Shown: positions 1 through 6,824 of the stretch, piece by piece
Layout of the letters: the number at the start of each line of letters is the position of its first letter
Numbering within the stretch: position 1 is the stretch's first letter
Assembly (NCBI RefSeq): GCF_001936625.1
Contig: NZ_MSDU01000026.1
Span: forward strand, 1-47,865
Reading direction: 5' to 3'
Length of the DNA stretch: 47,865 nt
Origin: Domibacillus antri
Lineage (GTDB): Bacteria > Bacillota > Bacilli > Bacillales > Domibacillaceae
Program-made: the position numbers and the translations under genes
The notes under the pieces: model-generated
Told to the model about the DNA's origin: nothing
Database searches by the model: none
The model's input: the letters and a program-made list of their open reading frames with translations, nothing else

Positions 1-91
1 AGGTCGCTATAGGACCATAATACGTCGTAACTTGATCTTACAATAATAAGCAGTAAGTGCTAAAATAAGAAAAAAACAGGAGAAATGGCGA

Positions 92-697
92 ATGAATGAA
101 GATGGCACTGAACTGTATAAGGAGTTGTATTACAAAGAAATGGAAAGGAAAGAACAAATTAATGCTAGGGTCCAAATTCCTCTAGGACTCATTGTAGTAC
201 TGATTAGTGGAATTTTTTATTGTGCTAATAGTATGCACCAAGTTCCCGAATCCGGAAGAATTGCATTCTTGTTCTTTCTATCTGTTTCTTTAATTTCTCT
301 ATTTGTTGCAATTTTTTTTATTAACAAATGTATTTTTAGGAATAAATTTGGCTATTTTCCTTTACCTTCAGAAATTAAAACCTATCAAGATAGTCTTTAC
401 GAACATTATCAAAAAATTAAAGAGAAGTGCGATGTAGATGCTGAAACTTATGTTAATCAGAAAATATCAAAGTTTTTAATAGAATCTTATATTATTGGAA
501 CAGACAATAATATCCGAACTAACGATAGTAGAACTAAATTTTTGCAAAAAAGTTCTTTAGCTGTAAGTGCGTCTGTTATTTTTTTAGTGATAAGTTTTTG
601 TTTTTTCATTCCTGATTTGTTAGCTGGAAAGGAACCAACGCAAAAAATAGAAATAATCAACGACAAAATCCAAATAGAAGATACTCAATTAAAATGA
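92..697 (+). CDS. Hypothetical 2-3 TM membrane protein (prophage end)
   Basis: This is a 201-residue protein that I do not recognise as a named family. A charged N-terminal helix (residues 1-27) is followed by two hydrophobic segments (about 30-47 and 57-80). A soluble segment with a PLPSEIKTYQ-type motif (about 92-150) and a third hydrophobic segment (about 160-180) come next. The layout of N-terminal helix, paired TM helices and a cytosolic tail recalls SLATT-like membrane effectors, but that is only a resemblance. The ATG has an AGGAG 9 nt upstream. A 44-residue gene follows 17 nt later with its own strong RBS, so the two are probably co-transcribed. Composition is more AT-rich than the chromosomal genes to the right, fitting prophage cargo. 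Confidence 0.75.
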   Translation: MNEDGTELYKELYYKEMERKEQINARVQIPLGLIVVLISGIFYCANSMHQVPESGRIAFLFFLSVSLISLFVAIFFINKCIFRNKFGYFPLPSEIKTYQDSLYEHYQKIKEKCDVDAETYVNQKISKFLIESYIIGTDNNIRTNDSRTKFLQKSSLAVSASVIFLVISFCFFIPDLLAGKEPTQKIEIINDKIQIEDTQLK

Positions 698-714
698 TAT
701 TAAAAGGAGGTGTT

Positions 715-849
715 ATGATGTCTGATCAGGAAAAAGATACTCAGAAAAAAGATACTCAACTAGTTGAGCCGAAACCACCAGAGCTAAGGTGGATATATGA
801 AGGGTTTTCCAGAAAACCAAAAGACACTGATAAGAAGAATAATGATTGA
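715..849 (+). CDS. Small hydrophilic protein, partner of upstream membrane protein
   Basis: The 44-residue product is highly charged, with repeated KDTQ motifs and a central PPELRWIYEGFSRKP stretch. It has no signal peptide or membrane segment. AAAGGAGG lies 5 nt upstream of tandem ATG codons. It follows the membrane protein by 17 nt and is closed by an intrinsic terminator at 862-887, so the two genes form a compact unit. Function is unknown. Pairing with a membrane protein would fit an antidote or accessory role, which is inference only. Confidence 0.6.
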   Translation: MMSDQEKDTQKKDTQLVEPKPPELRWIYEGFSRKPKDTDKKNND

Positions 850-861
850 AATGCCTAATTA

Positions 862-887
862 GAGCATCCATACGGGTGCTCTTTTTT
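862..887 (+). terminator. Intrinsic terminator
   Basis: GAGCATCC-ATAC-GGGTGCTC stem-loop followed by TTTTTT, 13 nt after the small gene and before the lysis cassette. Confidence 0.8.
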
Positions 888-921
888 ATATAGAAATCCA
901 GGAGAGCGAGGGGGCAAACCA

Positions 922-1302
922 TTGGAGGCGTTAAATGTGGAAGAAAAAATTCAGAATCATGAAGAACGCATTTCAAAGCTTGAAACAAGCTACGCAAAAG
1001 TAGATGAAAAACTAAAAGAAGTAACCGATCAGCAGCAAAAAACTCATTCAGCGCTTGAAAAAGTAAATAGTAACGTATTGGCAGAAAGTAACTCACAGAA
1101 GGAGTTGCTGGGCCGGCTAATCGATCACCATTTCAGTCTGAAAGCTCAAGAATTAAATGGAACAAATGAAGTGAGAAAGCAAGAAATCACAGGGAAGCTT
1201 GAAGTCAGCAAAATTAGATGGCAGACCGTGACAGGGCTGCTCGGTACTGGCGGTGGGCTAATTTTAGCTCTACAGTGGATCTACGACACTTTTTTGAGAT
1301 GA
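922..1302 (+). CDS. xhlA: XhlA-type hemolysin-like phage lysis protein
   Basis: The 126-residue protein begins NVEEKIQNHEERISKLE, continues as a long coiled coil (about 5-95) and ends in one TM helix (GLLGTGGGLILALQWIY). This is the layout of the XhlA family found in prophage PBSX lysis cassettes. XhlA acts with a holin to let the amidase cross the membrane. I used the TTG at 922 behind GGAGAGCGAGG; an in-frame GTG at 937 is an alternative that would start the protein at VEEK. The gene is followed by the holin and amidase in the usual order. Confidence 0.85.
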   Translation: MEALNVEEKIQNHEERISKLETSYAKVDEKLKEVTDQQQKTHSALEKVNSNVLAESNSQKELLGRLIDHHFSLKAQELNGTNEVRKQEITGKLEVSKIRWQTVTGLLGTGGGLILALQWIYDTFLR

Positions 1303-1316
1303 GGGAGGAAAACATC

Positions 1317-1559
1317 ATGCAAATCAATTGGAAAGTACGAGTACGGTCGCTGCCATTTTGGGTGGCGATTTTTGCGTTGGTCGGATTTATTTTAGGTGAG
1401 TATGGCGTGTACGATGCAGGCCGGTACCAACTGCTTGTGGATTTGATTCTTGGTATCTTGATCACAGGCGGTATCATTATTGATCCGACTACATCGGGTG
1501 TGGAAGACAGCAACCGGGTTATATACTATCAAAAACCACGAAAGGATGAAGAGCGATGA
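1317..1559 (+). CDS. Phage holin, phi LC3 family
   Basis: An 80-residue holin that begins MQINWKVRVRSLPFW. It has two hydrophobic segments and the family hallmark IDPTTSGVEDSNR near the C-terminus. Holins form membrane lesions that release the endolysin and set the time of lysis. The ATG at 1317 follows GGGAGGAAAACATC. A longer in-frame reading back to 1218 overlaps xhlA and is not needed. The stop overlaps the amidase start (ATGA, 1556-1559), which suggests translational coupling. Confidence 0.88.
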   Translation: MQINWKVRVRSLPFWVAIFALVGFILGEYGVYDAGRYQLLVDLILGILITGGIIIDPTTSGVEDSNRVIYYQKPRKDEER

Positions 1560-2362
1560 GTATTAAAGGAATTGAACTTCATCCAGGGCACTGGAAAAAT
1601 CCCGGTTCAGGCGCAAGCAGTATCATTAATGAAGTCACGGAAGCGCGGCGGGTAACAAAGCGTGTGTACGACATTTTGAAAGCGTACAAGGTGCCTGCCG
1701 CGTATTTTGAGGATAATACATCAAGCAACCAGGCGCAGAACTTAAACACCCTGGTTAAACATCATAATCAGGACCGTGACGACCTGATTGTCTCCGTACA
1801 TTTTAACGCATCAAAAGGCGTGACAGACAGCGATATCGGCACGGAGGTACTCTACTATAACCAGGAGACGTTAGCGGCTAAAATTGCAAAGGCTATCAGC
1901 GACGCAAGTGGCTTAAAAGATCGAGGAGCGAAGCAACGGACGGGCCTGGCCGTGCTGTCAAAAACGTATGAGCCGGCTGTTTTGATCGAGGTATGCTTTG
2001 TCAATTCCCGGTCGGATGTGGACAAATATCGGAAGCATTTTGAAAAAATCTGCTTTGCGATTGCACAGACCTTAGCGGCGCATGTCGGGTATACAATTAA
2101 AGCAGCAGGGAGTACTTCATCCACAAGTACTGCACCAAAAAAGGAGGAACCTACATTGGCATCTGAATTGTATCAGCCATCAAATACAGCAATTAAAAAT
2201 TCAACGCGGACCGTCTTAAATCGTCTTGTGCAAAAAGATCCGGGTGGGATTGATCCGTCCTGGATTAAAAAACTGGATGAAGGCACGCTTACTGAATCCG
2301 ATGCACTGGGTTTGATCTTTGTGGCTATTGAGCGTGGATTGATTCAAGGTCAAAAAGAATAA
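1556..2362 (+). CDS. N-acetylmuramoyl-L-alanine amidase (phage endolysin)
   Basis: This 268-residue endolysin cleaves the amide bond between MurNAc and L-Ala. Residues 5-178 are an Amidase_3 catalytic domain. Putative zinc and catalytic residues are visible in LHPGHW (His), the INE segment (Glu), SVHFNA (His) and LIEVCF (Glu). A Ser/Thr-rich linker (185-193) joins a small C-terminal domain (about 201-268) that probably binds the wall. Inside the gene, AAAAAGGAGG is followed 8 nt later by an in-frame TTG at 2156, which could give a separate C-terminal-domain product. It completes the xhlA-holin-amidase cassette. Confidence 0.93.
   Translation: MSIKGIELHPGHWKNPGSGASSIINEVTEARRVTKRVYDILKAYKVPAAYFEDNTSSNQAQNLNTLVKHHNQDRDDLIVSVHFNASKGVTDSDIGTEVLYYNQETLAAKIAKAISDASGLKDRGAKQRTGLAVLSKTYEPAVLIEVCFVNSRSDVDKYRKHFEKICFAIAQTLAAHVGYTIKAAGSTSSTSTAPKKEEPTLASELYQPSNTAIKNSTRTVLNRLVQKDPGGIDPSWIKKLDEGTLTESDALGLIFVAIERGLIQGQKE
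2156..2362 (+). CDS. Possible internal translation product: endolysin C-terminal domain
   Basis: An alternative in-frame start lies within the amidase gene. AAAAAGGAGG at about 2138-2147 sits 8 nt before TTG 2156 and would give a 68-residue protein (LASELYQPSNTAIKN...) containing only the putative wall-binding domain. Some clostridial and enterococcal phage lysins are known to make such a truncated product, which assembles with the full-length enzyme. Here it is inferred from the ribosome-binding site and its position at the domain border. Confidence 0.45.
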   Translation: MASELYQPSNTAIKNSTRTVLNRLVQKDPGGIDPSWIKKLDEGTLTESDALGLIFVAIERGLIQGQKE

Positions 2363-2370
2363 ACAGAAAA

Positions 2371-2393
2371 AATCCCCGGTTTTGGACGGGGAT
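2371..2393. terminator. Possible terminator after endolysin
   Basis: AATCCCC...GGGGATT hairpin 9 nt after the amidase stop. It has an A-run upstream but no good T-run downstream, so it may work better on the minus strand. Confidence 0.4.
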
Positions 2394-2506
2394 TAAACTT
2401 CAATATTAGTCATTTTCAACCACTATATTTGCAATATTAAATGTTAAGTTTTACAATTAAATTGAATTTTTTGATCTATCAATTTAATTGAACATGGGGT
2501 ATGGCA

Positions 2507-3370
2507 ATGAATTTAATCTTTCCGGAGTATTTAAACTGTAAATCGGTTGAATCCTTATTATCTTTTTTAAATAAGTGTGATGGCAATTTTGAAGCTATAG
2601 ATTTAAGTAATATAAAATTTGTATTTCCATACGGACTGAATATGATGCTTCATGTTTTAGAACAAGTAGAGCATTTTGAGGATATTATATTTCCAAGTGA
2701 TAAAATAATGTCTTATTTGATTAGAATGGATTTTTTCAAAAGACTTGAAGATACATGGGAACTACCAGAAGAAATTTTATATGATATATCGCTTCATGAT
2801 TATGGCAAAAATGAAGATAATAAAACATTGCTAGAATTAACTAAAATAGAGCATTTCACTCATGTTTTCCCTGTGTTGCAAAAGGTCGACGAAAAAGTGG
2901 GAGTAATTTTAAAAGCTCAGTTGGGATATACAGATAGAGATGTGAAAAAATTCAAGGATATATTAGATGAACTTTGTCAAAATATTAGTAGGCATTGTCA
3001 ATCGCATGGCTACGTTTCAGTTCAGTATATCCCTTACTACTTTTCTCAATCACGAAGAAAATATGATTGGCCAGTAAAAATTGGGATAACAGACACTGGA
3101 ATTGGTTTTGCAGCAACATATAGTGAAAACTTTGATGATGAAACAGCCCTTAAAGAAGCAGTCATCGAAAATAGATCCAGCAAATTAAAAGGAGGGATGG
3201 GCCTAAAGTACATTAAAAATTATATTAAAGAATTTGAAGGAGAATTGTTTATTAGATCAGGTACCGCTTGTTATTATCAAGAAGGGAAAAAAGGATATTC
3301 TACACTAGAGACTAATATGCCTTTTTTCAAAGGTAGCCAGATAGATATTACTCTCCCATCAAAAAAATAA
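2507..3370 (+). CDS. STAS-like/GHKL ATPase protein
   Basis: The 287-residue protein has two parts. Residues 1-105 resemble a STAS-like regulatory domain (AIDLSNIKFVFPYGLN, SYLIRMDFF). Residues 130-287 carry a GHKL (HATPase_c) fold with all three nucleotide motifs: N box DELCQNISRH, G1 box ITDTGIGF and G2 box KGGMGLKYI. There is no DHp phospho-acceptor helix, so it is more like an anti-sigma or partner-switching kinase than a classical histidine kinase. ATG 2507 is preferred over ATG 2501 because GGGG lies about 7 nt before it. The next gene encodes a DUF4325 protein, and the pair probably works together. It is AT-rich and behaves as prophage cargo. Confidence 0.7.
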   Translation: MNLIFPEYLNCKSVESLLSFLNKCDGNFEAIDLSNIKFVFPYGLNMMLHVLEQVEHFEDIIFPSDKIMSYLIRMDFFKRLEDTWELPEEILYDISLHDYGKNEDNKTLLELTKIEHFTHVFPVLQKVDEKVGVILKAQLGYTDRDVKKFKDILDELCQNISRHCQSHGYVSVQYIPYYFSQSRRKYDWPVKIGITDTGIGFAATYSENFDDETALKEAVIENRSSKLKGGMGLKYIKNYIKEFEGELFIRSGTACYYQEGKKGYSTLETNMPFFKGSQIDITLPSKK

Positions 3371-3441
3371 TTGACAGCCAATTCACACTATATTATTCTA
3401 GACATAGGGTTTTTATTTTTTTTATAAAAGGGGTGTGGTGC

Positions 3442-4002
3442 ATGAGAGAAATTGACATTTTAGCGATTACTGAAGAGATGTGCTCTACTAATCTTTTTGT
3501 AACGCGTGAATTTGGTCAAATCTTAACACCACGATTTGAGGAGATTTTAAAAAACTCAACTGAAAAAGTTTTTGTTTTCAATTTTTCAGATGTTCTCTAT
3601 GTAGACTTTTCTTGTCCCAATGAGGTTTTTGGAAGTTTGATACCTAAATTAAAAAACGATGCTGATATGTTTATTTTCTTAAAAGGTCTAAACGAAAGTA
3701 AACGCGAAAACATCGATATTGCTTTATCTGAAGATAAGTTAACTATGCTTGAAATAGAGCAAGATGAAATTCAGATAAGGGGTCACTTACCCGAATACTT
3801 ATCTGAAATATTAGAACGTATCATTCACAATGAAGAGAAACTGACAGCGCGTCAAATAGCTGATGAGACTGGTACAAAAATAAGTACTGCAAGTTCGAAA
3901 TTGCTAACTTTATGGAAGCAAGGACTGTTAGATAGAGAAGAAGAAGTAACGGAAGAAGGTAAAAAATACATTTACACTTCCGTACTACCGCTTATAAAAT
4001 AA
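3442..4002 (+). CDS. DUF4325 (STAS-like) protein with C-terminal winged helix
   Basis: The 186-residue protein has a DUF4325-like domain in residues 10-110, with the strand-rich signature VFVFNFSDVLYVDFSCPNEV. A winged-helix DNA-binding domain follows in about 120-180 (LTARQIADETGTKISTASSK, then a basic recognition and wing region). I used ATG 3442 behind AAGGGG; a GTG at 3433 is a weaker choice. It lies 71 nt after the GHKL ATPase gene and is closed by a terminator at 4002-4021. The two proteins look like a signalling pair in which the ATPase controls a DNA-binding STAS-like partner. That role is inferred. Confidence 0.7.
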   Translation: MREIDILAITEEMCSTNLFVTREFGQILTPRFEEILKNSTEKVFVFNFSDVLYVDFSCPNEVFGSLIPKLKNDADMFIFLKGLNESKRENIDIALSEDKLTMLEIEQDEIQIRGHLPEYLSEILERIIHNEEKLTARQIADETGTKISTASSKLLTLWKQGLLDREEEVTEEGKKYIYTSVLPLIK

Positions 4003-4021
4003 GAGGCATTGCCTCTTTTTA
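4002..4021 (+). terminator. Intrinsic terminator
   Basis: AGAGGCATTGCCTCTTTTT hairpin directly after the DUF4325-wHTH stop codon. Confidence 0.8.
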
Positions 4022-4064
4022 AAACAAAGGGTTTTTAGAAAAAAAATAAAAAAGGGGGGTAAAA

Positions 4065-4103
4065 ATGAACGAAAAAAATAGCCCTTGCAGAGGGCCGACG
4101 TAA
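4065..4103 (+). CDS. Possible 12-residue leader peptide
   Basis: A mini-ORF (MNEKNSPCRGPT) sits behind an unusually strong AAGGGGGG ribosome-binding site. Its coding sequence contains a GCCCT...AGGGC stem, and a TGTAGC...GCTACA stem follows at 4106-4134, ahead of the gene at 4221. It could be a leader or attenuator peptide. The small size makes this uncertain. Confidence 0.3.
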   Translation: MNEKNSPCRGPT

Positions 4104-4220
4104 AGTGTAGCAAAACAAGAGTGTTGCCGCTACAGAAATATAAAATCCTGAGAAAATTTAATATTACTGTATCACTCTTATCGGTCCTTTGCAAGAGAAA
4201 ATTATGCGAAGGCGGTAATA

Positions 4221-4388
4221 ATGATGGAAAAAACTAATCTAAAATGGTCTGAATATCATCAAGCATATGGGATTTTTCGTGCTTGGAGGAAGCATCCTAA
4301 AACTCAGCAGATTTTGTGGGCAAAAGCCTATGGAAAAAAAGCATGGTTCATCCCGTTGGATGAATTAGAACAGGAGCAAGCGAATTAA
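4221..4388 (+). CDS. Small hypothetical protein
   Basis: This 55-residue, Trp-rich and basic protein begins MMEKTNLKWSEYHQAYGIFRAW. It has no membrane segment or known motif that I recognise. GAAGGCGG precedes tandem ATG codons, and a GAAACC...GGTTTC hairpin follows at 4401-4419. It lies in the prophage cargo segment between the DUF4325 pair and a small membrane protein. Function unknown. Confidence 0.55.
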   Translation: MMEKTNLKWSEYHQAYGIFRAWRKHPKTQQILWAKAYGKKAWFIPLDELEQEQAN

Positions 4389-4443
4389 AATTTGATAAAA
4401 GAAACCCGCGGCAGGTTTCTCATTAATTTCAGGAGGTAATCCA

Positions 4444-4863
4444 ATGGGTATTTTATCAGTATATAGAAATCGGCCATTGCTAACTTTTATTACCATAATT
4501 TTCTGTATTATTGGTGTTCTAACATTGTTCTTTTTTCAAGAATTTGAAATGCCAAAACTGACGACTTTTATTGAGTATCTTATGAGTGGGCAGGACAACA
4601 CCCAACTATACTCTACATGGGGAATGAATTTAGCAAGCGGTGTTATGTTATTCGGTAACGGGATTGCATGGATCAAAGGTGCTGTACAAGGTAGCAGTTT
4701 TTATGATGAAGACGATATAATATCTCGAATCGTTTGTTTAATCACTGGAATTGCATTGATTTTCTTGTCTATGGTGTTTGTGAATTTTGTTTTAACTAAA
4801 TTATTGGGTATTGCAATTGCGGTTATTATAATATGGGCTTGGATAAATAGTGATAAAAGATAA
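4444..4863 (+). CDS. Hypothetical 4-TM membrane protein
   Basis: The 139-residue protein has hydrophobic segments at about 12-32, 58-78, 95-113 and 116-133. The loop after the second contains QGSSFYDEDDIISR. It has a strong AGGAGG ribosome-binding site 7 nt upstream and a terminator at 4871-4906. I do not recognise the family. It belongs to the AT-rich prophage-end segment. Confidence 0.65.
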   Translation: MGILSVYRNRPLLTFITIIFCIIGVLTLFFFQEFEMPKLTTFIEYLMSGQDNTQLYSTWGMNLASGVMLFGNGIAWIKGAVQGSSFYDEDDIISRIVCLITGIALIFLSMVFVNFVLTKLLGIAIAVIIIWAWINSDKR

Positions 4864-5105
4864 AGACCAAAAATGCACTCGAAATTAGCGGGTGCATTTT
4901 TATTTTGAAAAAGACCGGCCGCAGCCAGTCTTAAATACTTCTTTGCCATCTGTTTAAAATCCCCTTGATCAATCACAGACTCACCCGATAATGGCCACGC
5001 CCCGCAGTAAAGATGTACGACGGAATGAATTTGCGATATACCGACGTACTCATCGTCTTTGATAATGTTCCCGCAGGAAGGGCATGTCATTTTGATTTCA
5101 GTCAC
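4701..5105 (-). CDS. Zinc-ribbon-like small protein, 3' end uncertain
   Basis: The N-terminal part reads VTEIKMTCPSCGNIIKDDEY, with a CPSC pair and a later VHLYC, which resembles a short zinc-binding phage protein. GTG 5105 follows AGGAGTGATGAA on the minus strand; ATG 5090 is an alternative. The frame stays open through the convergent terminator at 4871-4906 and then runs antisense to the membrane protein gene. The last 70 or so codons therefore probably do not belong to the original gene, and the natural 3' end may be lost. Confidence 0.4.
   Translation of the reverse strand: MTEIKMTCPSCGNIIKDDEYVGISQIHSVVHLYCGAWPLSGESVIDQGDFKQMAKKYLRLAAAGLFQNKNAPANFECIFGLYLLSLFIQAHIIITAIAIPNNLVKTKFTNTIDKKINAIPVIKQTIRDIISSSS
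4871..4906 (+). terminator. Intrinsic terminator
   Basis: AATGCAC...GTGCATT hairpin followed by TTTATTTT, 8 nt after the membrane protein gene. Confidence 0.75.
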
Positions 5106-5118
5106 TTCATCACTCCTG

Positions 5119-5176
5119 TTCCTTTTGGGGACGCGGGGGACGGATTGGGGACGCAATTCCTCAGAACGTCCCCAAT
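5119..5176. repeat. GGGGACG-rich imperfect repeats
   Basis: Three GGGGACG/GGGGGACG motifs within about 35 bp are followed by an inverted ACGTCCCC. The motif recalls degenerate Bacillus REP-type intergenic elements. A related GGGGACGGAAT occurs at about 41620. Confidence 0.35.
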
Positions 5177-5267
5177 TTTGCCCGAAACGTTCCTATTTAC
5201 ACCTTGATAAAACATTGATGTATCAACGTATTTCAGATAATTTCCCGAACGTTCCGGAGGCGGAATT

Positions 5268-5313
5268 CACTTTGACAGGGTAGAGGTCGCTGGTTCGAAC
5301 CCAGTAGGAATCA
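5268..5313 (+). other. 3' fragment of tRNA-Val(GAC): probable prophage attachment site (attR)
   Basis: The sequence holds a Val(GAC) anticodon loop (TTGACAG), the variable loop AGGTC, a T-arm (GCTGG-TTCGAAC-CCAGT) and an acceptor 3' strand AGGAATC plus A73. The matching 5' half (acceptor GATTCCT, D-arm) is absent upstream, so this is not a functional tRNA. Such 3' tRNA copies are left when an element integrates into a tRNA gene. The prophage lysis cassette lies to the left, so this is best read as its distal att site. Confidence 0.75.
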
Positions 5314-5363
5314 TAGGGTGCCAAACCCACGGAAACCCTTATGGAACAAGGGTTTCGACGGAA

Positions 5364-5393
5364 AAGACCACTTCTTCGGAGGTGGTCTTTTTT
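5364..5393 (+). terminator. Intrinsic terminator beyond tRNA fragment
   Basis: AAGACCAC-TTCTTCGGA-GGTGGTCTT stem-loop followed by TTTTT. It may be the original terminator of the tRNA-Val transcript. Confidence 0.7.
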
Positions 5394-5429
5394 AAGTATT
5401 AAAGTAATAAAGCGGGTTTGGTGTCGAAA

Positions 5430-5842
5430 CCAGTTATTTTGATTTTGAGAACAGCGCATCAATTTGATTTCAGTCTCTTCCTGCATGTTAGGAAGCACGT
5501 ACGAATAAAAATGTCCAAAGTCGCTTTGATGTTACTGTGACCTAGCCTTCCAGAAATTTCTTTCGCGTCTATCCCCTGTGATAGGAGCCTAGCAGCACGA
5601 GTTTGACGCAAATCATGGAAGCGGATTTTTGGAACACCAGCTGCTTGAATTAGCCGAACATAAGACTTTTTCAAGTTTTCAGGATTAACAGGATTTCCTG
5701 CCTCTGTGCAAATAATTAAATCATAATCCTGGGATGAAGGACCAGTTTTTAGCTTTTCTATTGCAGCTGCCGCTTTATGGATGAATCTGCAACTCCAGAG
5801 AAGGTACTTGATCCTGGCTGGAAAGGTTAAAAGCTTACTCAA
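5430..5842 (-). pseudogene. Tyrosine recombinase (phage integrase) remnant, frameshifted
   Basis: Only the C-terminal catalytic half of a tyrosine integrase remains. The box II motif is visible (IRFHDLRQTRAARLLSQGIDAKEISGRLGHSN). The reading frame shifts after ATLDIF. A neighbouring frame continues with LPNMQEE, and removing two T's from the T-run at about 5504-5508 restores DIYS with the catalytic Tyr. The N-terminal core-binding domain is absent. It lies just outside the tRNA-Val att fragment, so it probably belonged to a second, older element integrated at the same tRNA. Confidence 0.8.
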
Positions 5843-5851
5843 AGAGTAAGC

Positions 5852-6295
5852 TTATCTTCCAATATAAACACTATCACATGTTCCAGGTTTTGGTTCATAA
5901 AAACAATGACTTTTAAATTGACCAGAAAAAGGTTGATCGTACCATGTTGGAGGGCACGGAGCATATGGATTAAAATACCAAAGAGCATATTTCGCTGGGT
6001 GTTGTCTCCAATAATCCAAATTCTGTTTTGCTAATCTTTTTTCAGCAGTTCTCGCTTTTTGATAAAATAAAGTTCCTTTTTGAACAGCTTCAAAGGAATA
6101 ATTGCTTCCTTGTATTTGATAAATAACATGGGGAACTGTTCTTAAATTTTTAAAGTCAAGACAATTTGCATTAAGACGATTAACAATTACATTTCCAACA
6201 TATAACATCCCCTGTTTTCCTTCTCCTTCGGCTTCTGCTCTCATCATCCTTGCCATTAAGTCAACGTCCGAACTTCGGTAACTAACTCTTGGCAT
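5852..6295 (-). CDS. cwlJ: CwlJ/SleB-type cell wall hydrolase
   Basis: The 147-residue protein is close in length to B. subtilis CwlJ. It has the family blocks MARMMRAEAEGEGKQGMLYV, VIVNRLNANCLDF, FYQKARTAEKRLA and YFNPYAPCPPTWY. CwlJ enzymes attack muramic-lactam cortex peptidoglycan during spore germination. I chose ATG 6295 (MPRVSYRSSDVDL), which follows GGGGTG. A longer frame to 6364 adds an unsupported hydrophobic stretch. The gene sits between an integrase fragment and a glutathione peroxidase fragment, so it may be a relocated or accessory copy. Confidence 0.88.
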   Translation of the reverse strand: MPRVSYRSSDVDLMARMMRAEAEGEGKQGMLYVGNVIVNRLNANCLDFKNLRTVPHVIYQIQGSNYSFEAVQKGTLFYQKARTAEKRLAKQNLDYWRQHPAKYALWYFNPYAPCPPTWYDQPFSGQFKSHCFYEPKPGTCDSVYIGR

Positions 6296-6410
6296 TTTTT
6301 CACCCCAAAAATATAGTATGAAAAAAAGCCTGCATTGGTGTAGCCTTTTCTCAAATAAAATCACCTTTCATCCGACGTCTAAATATTTTTAGGATGCCCT
6401 TCTTGTTATA

Positions 6411-6640
6411 CTATTTCCTTACTAAATAAAGCACTGTAGCTATCGTAATAAAAAAGCACGGTCGGAAACCTGGATTGACTTGAAGCAGCTCGATATTTTG
6501 TTCCATTTCAAGTGGATCTGTAGTTGCTTCGTACCACTTAATGACGTTTCCTTTTTTATCAACAAGAAACTTCGTAAGTTCCATTTAATCGAGTCGCAAA
6601 ATAGATAATCTTCATGTTTTTCTTTTAATCTTATGATGGG
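6411..6640 (-). pseudogene. Glutathione peroxidase 3' fragment
   Basis: On the minus strand, one frame reads VDKKGNVIKWYEATTDPLEM and ends at TAG 6413-6411. Just upstream, another frame reads SIKWN. Together they match the end of glutathione peroxidase (SIKWNFTKFLVD...), seen intact at 33402-33878 in this window (KIKWNFTKFLVDRDGQVVER). The catalytic Cys region is missing and the frame changes once. This is a decayed fragment. Confidence 0.7.
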
Positions 6641-6824
6641 TATTTTCACCAAGATAGGGTAATATATTTTAGTTATCTTATTCATAATGGTGATGCGTCT
6701 AACTTATAGTTACATTTTTTTAAAAAAATTATCATAATGGAAGAAATTTTTGATATGTATGTCTAATCTTATTTTTATGGGAATGTTCTAATAATTACAA
6801 AGTTTTTTAATAACAGACTAAGTA

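Noticed and set aside
713-1096. 127-codon minus-strand ORF
   Set aside because: It is antisense to the small partner gene and xhlA, crosses a terminator and has no RBS.
5268-5313. A functional tRNA gene
   Set aside because: Only the anticodon loop onward is present. No D-arm or 5' acceptor strand pairs with AGGAATC.
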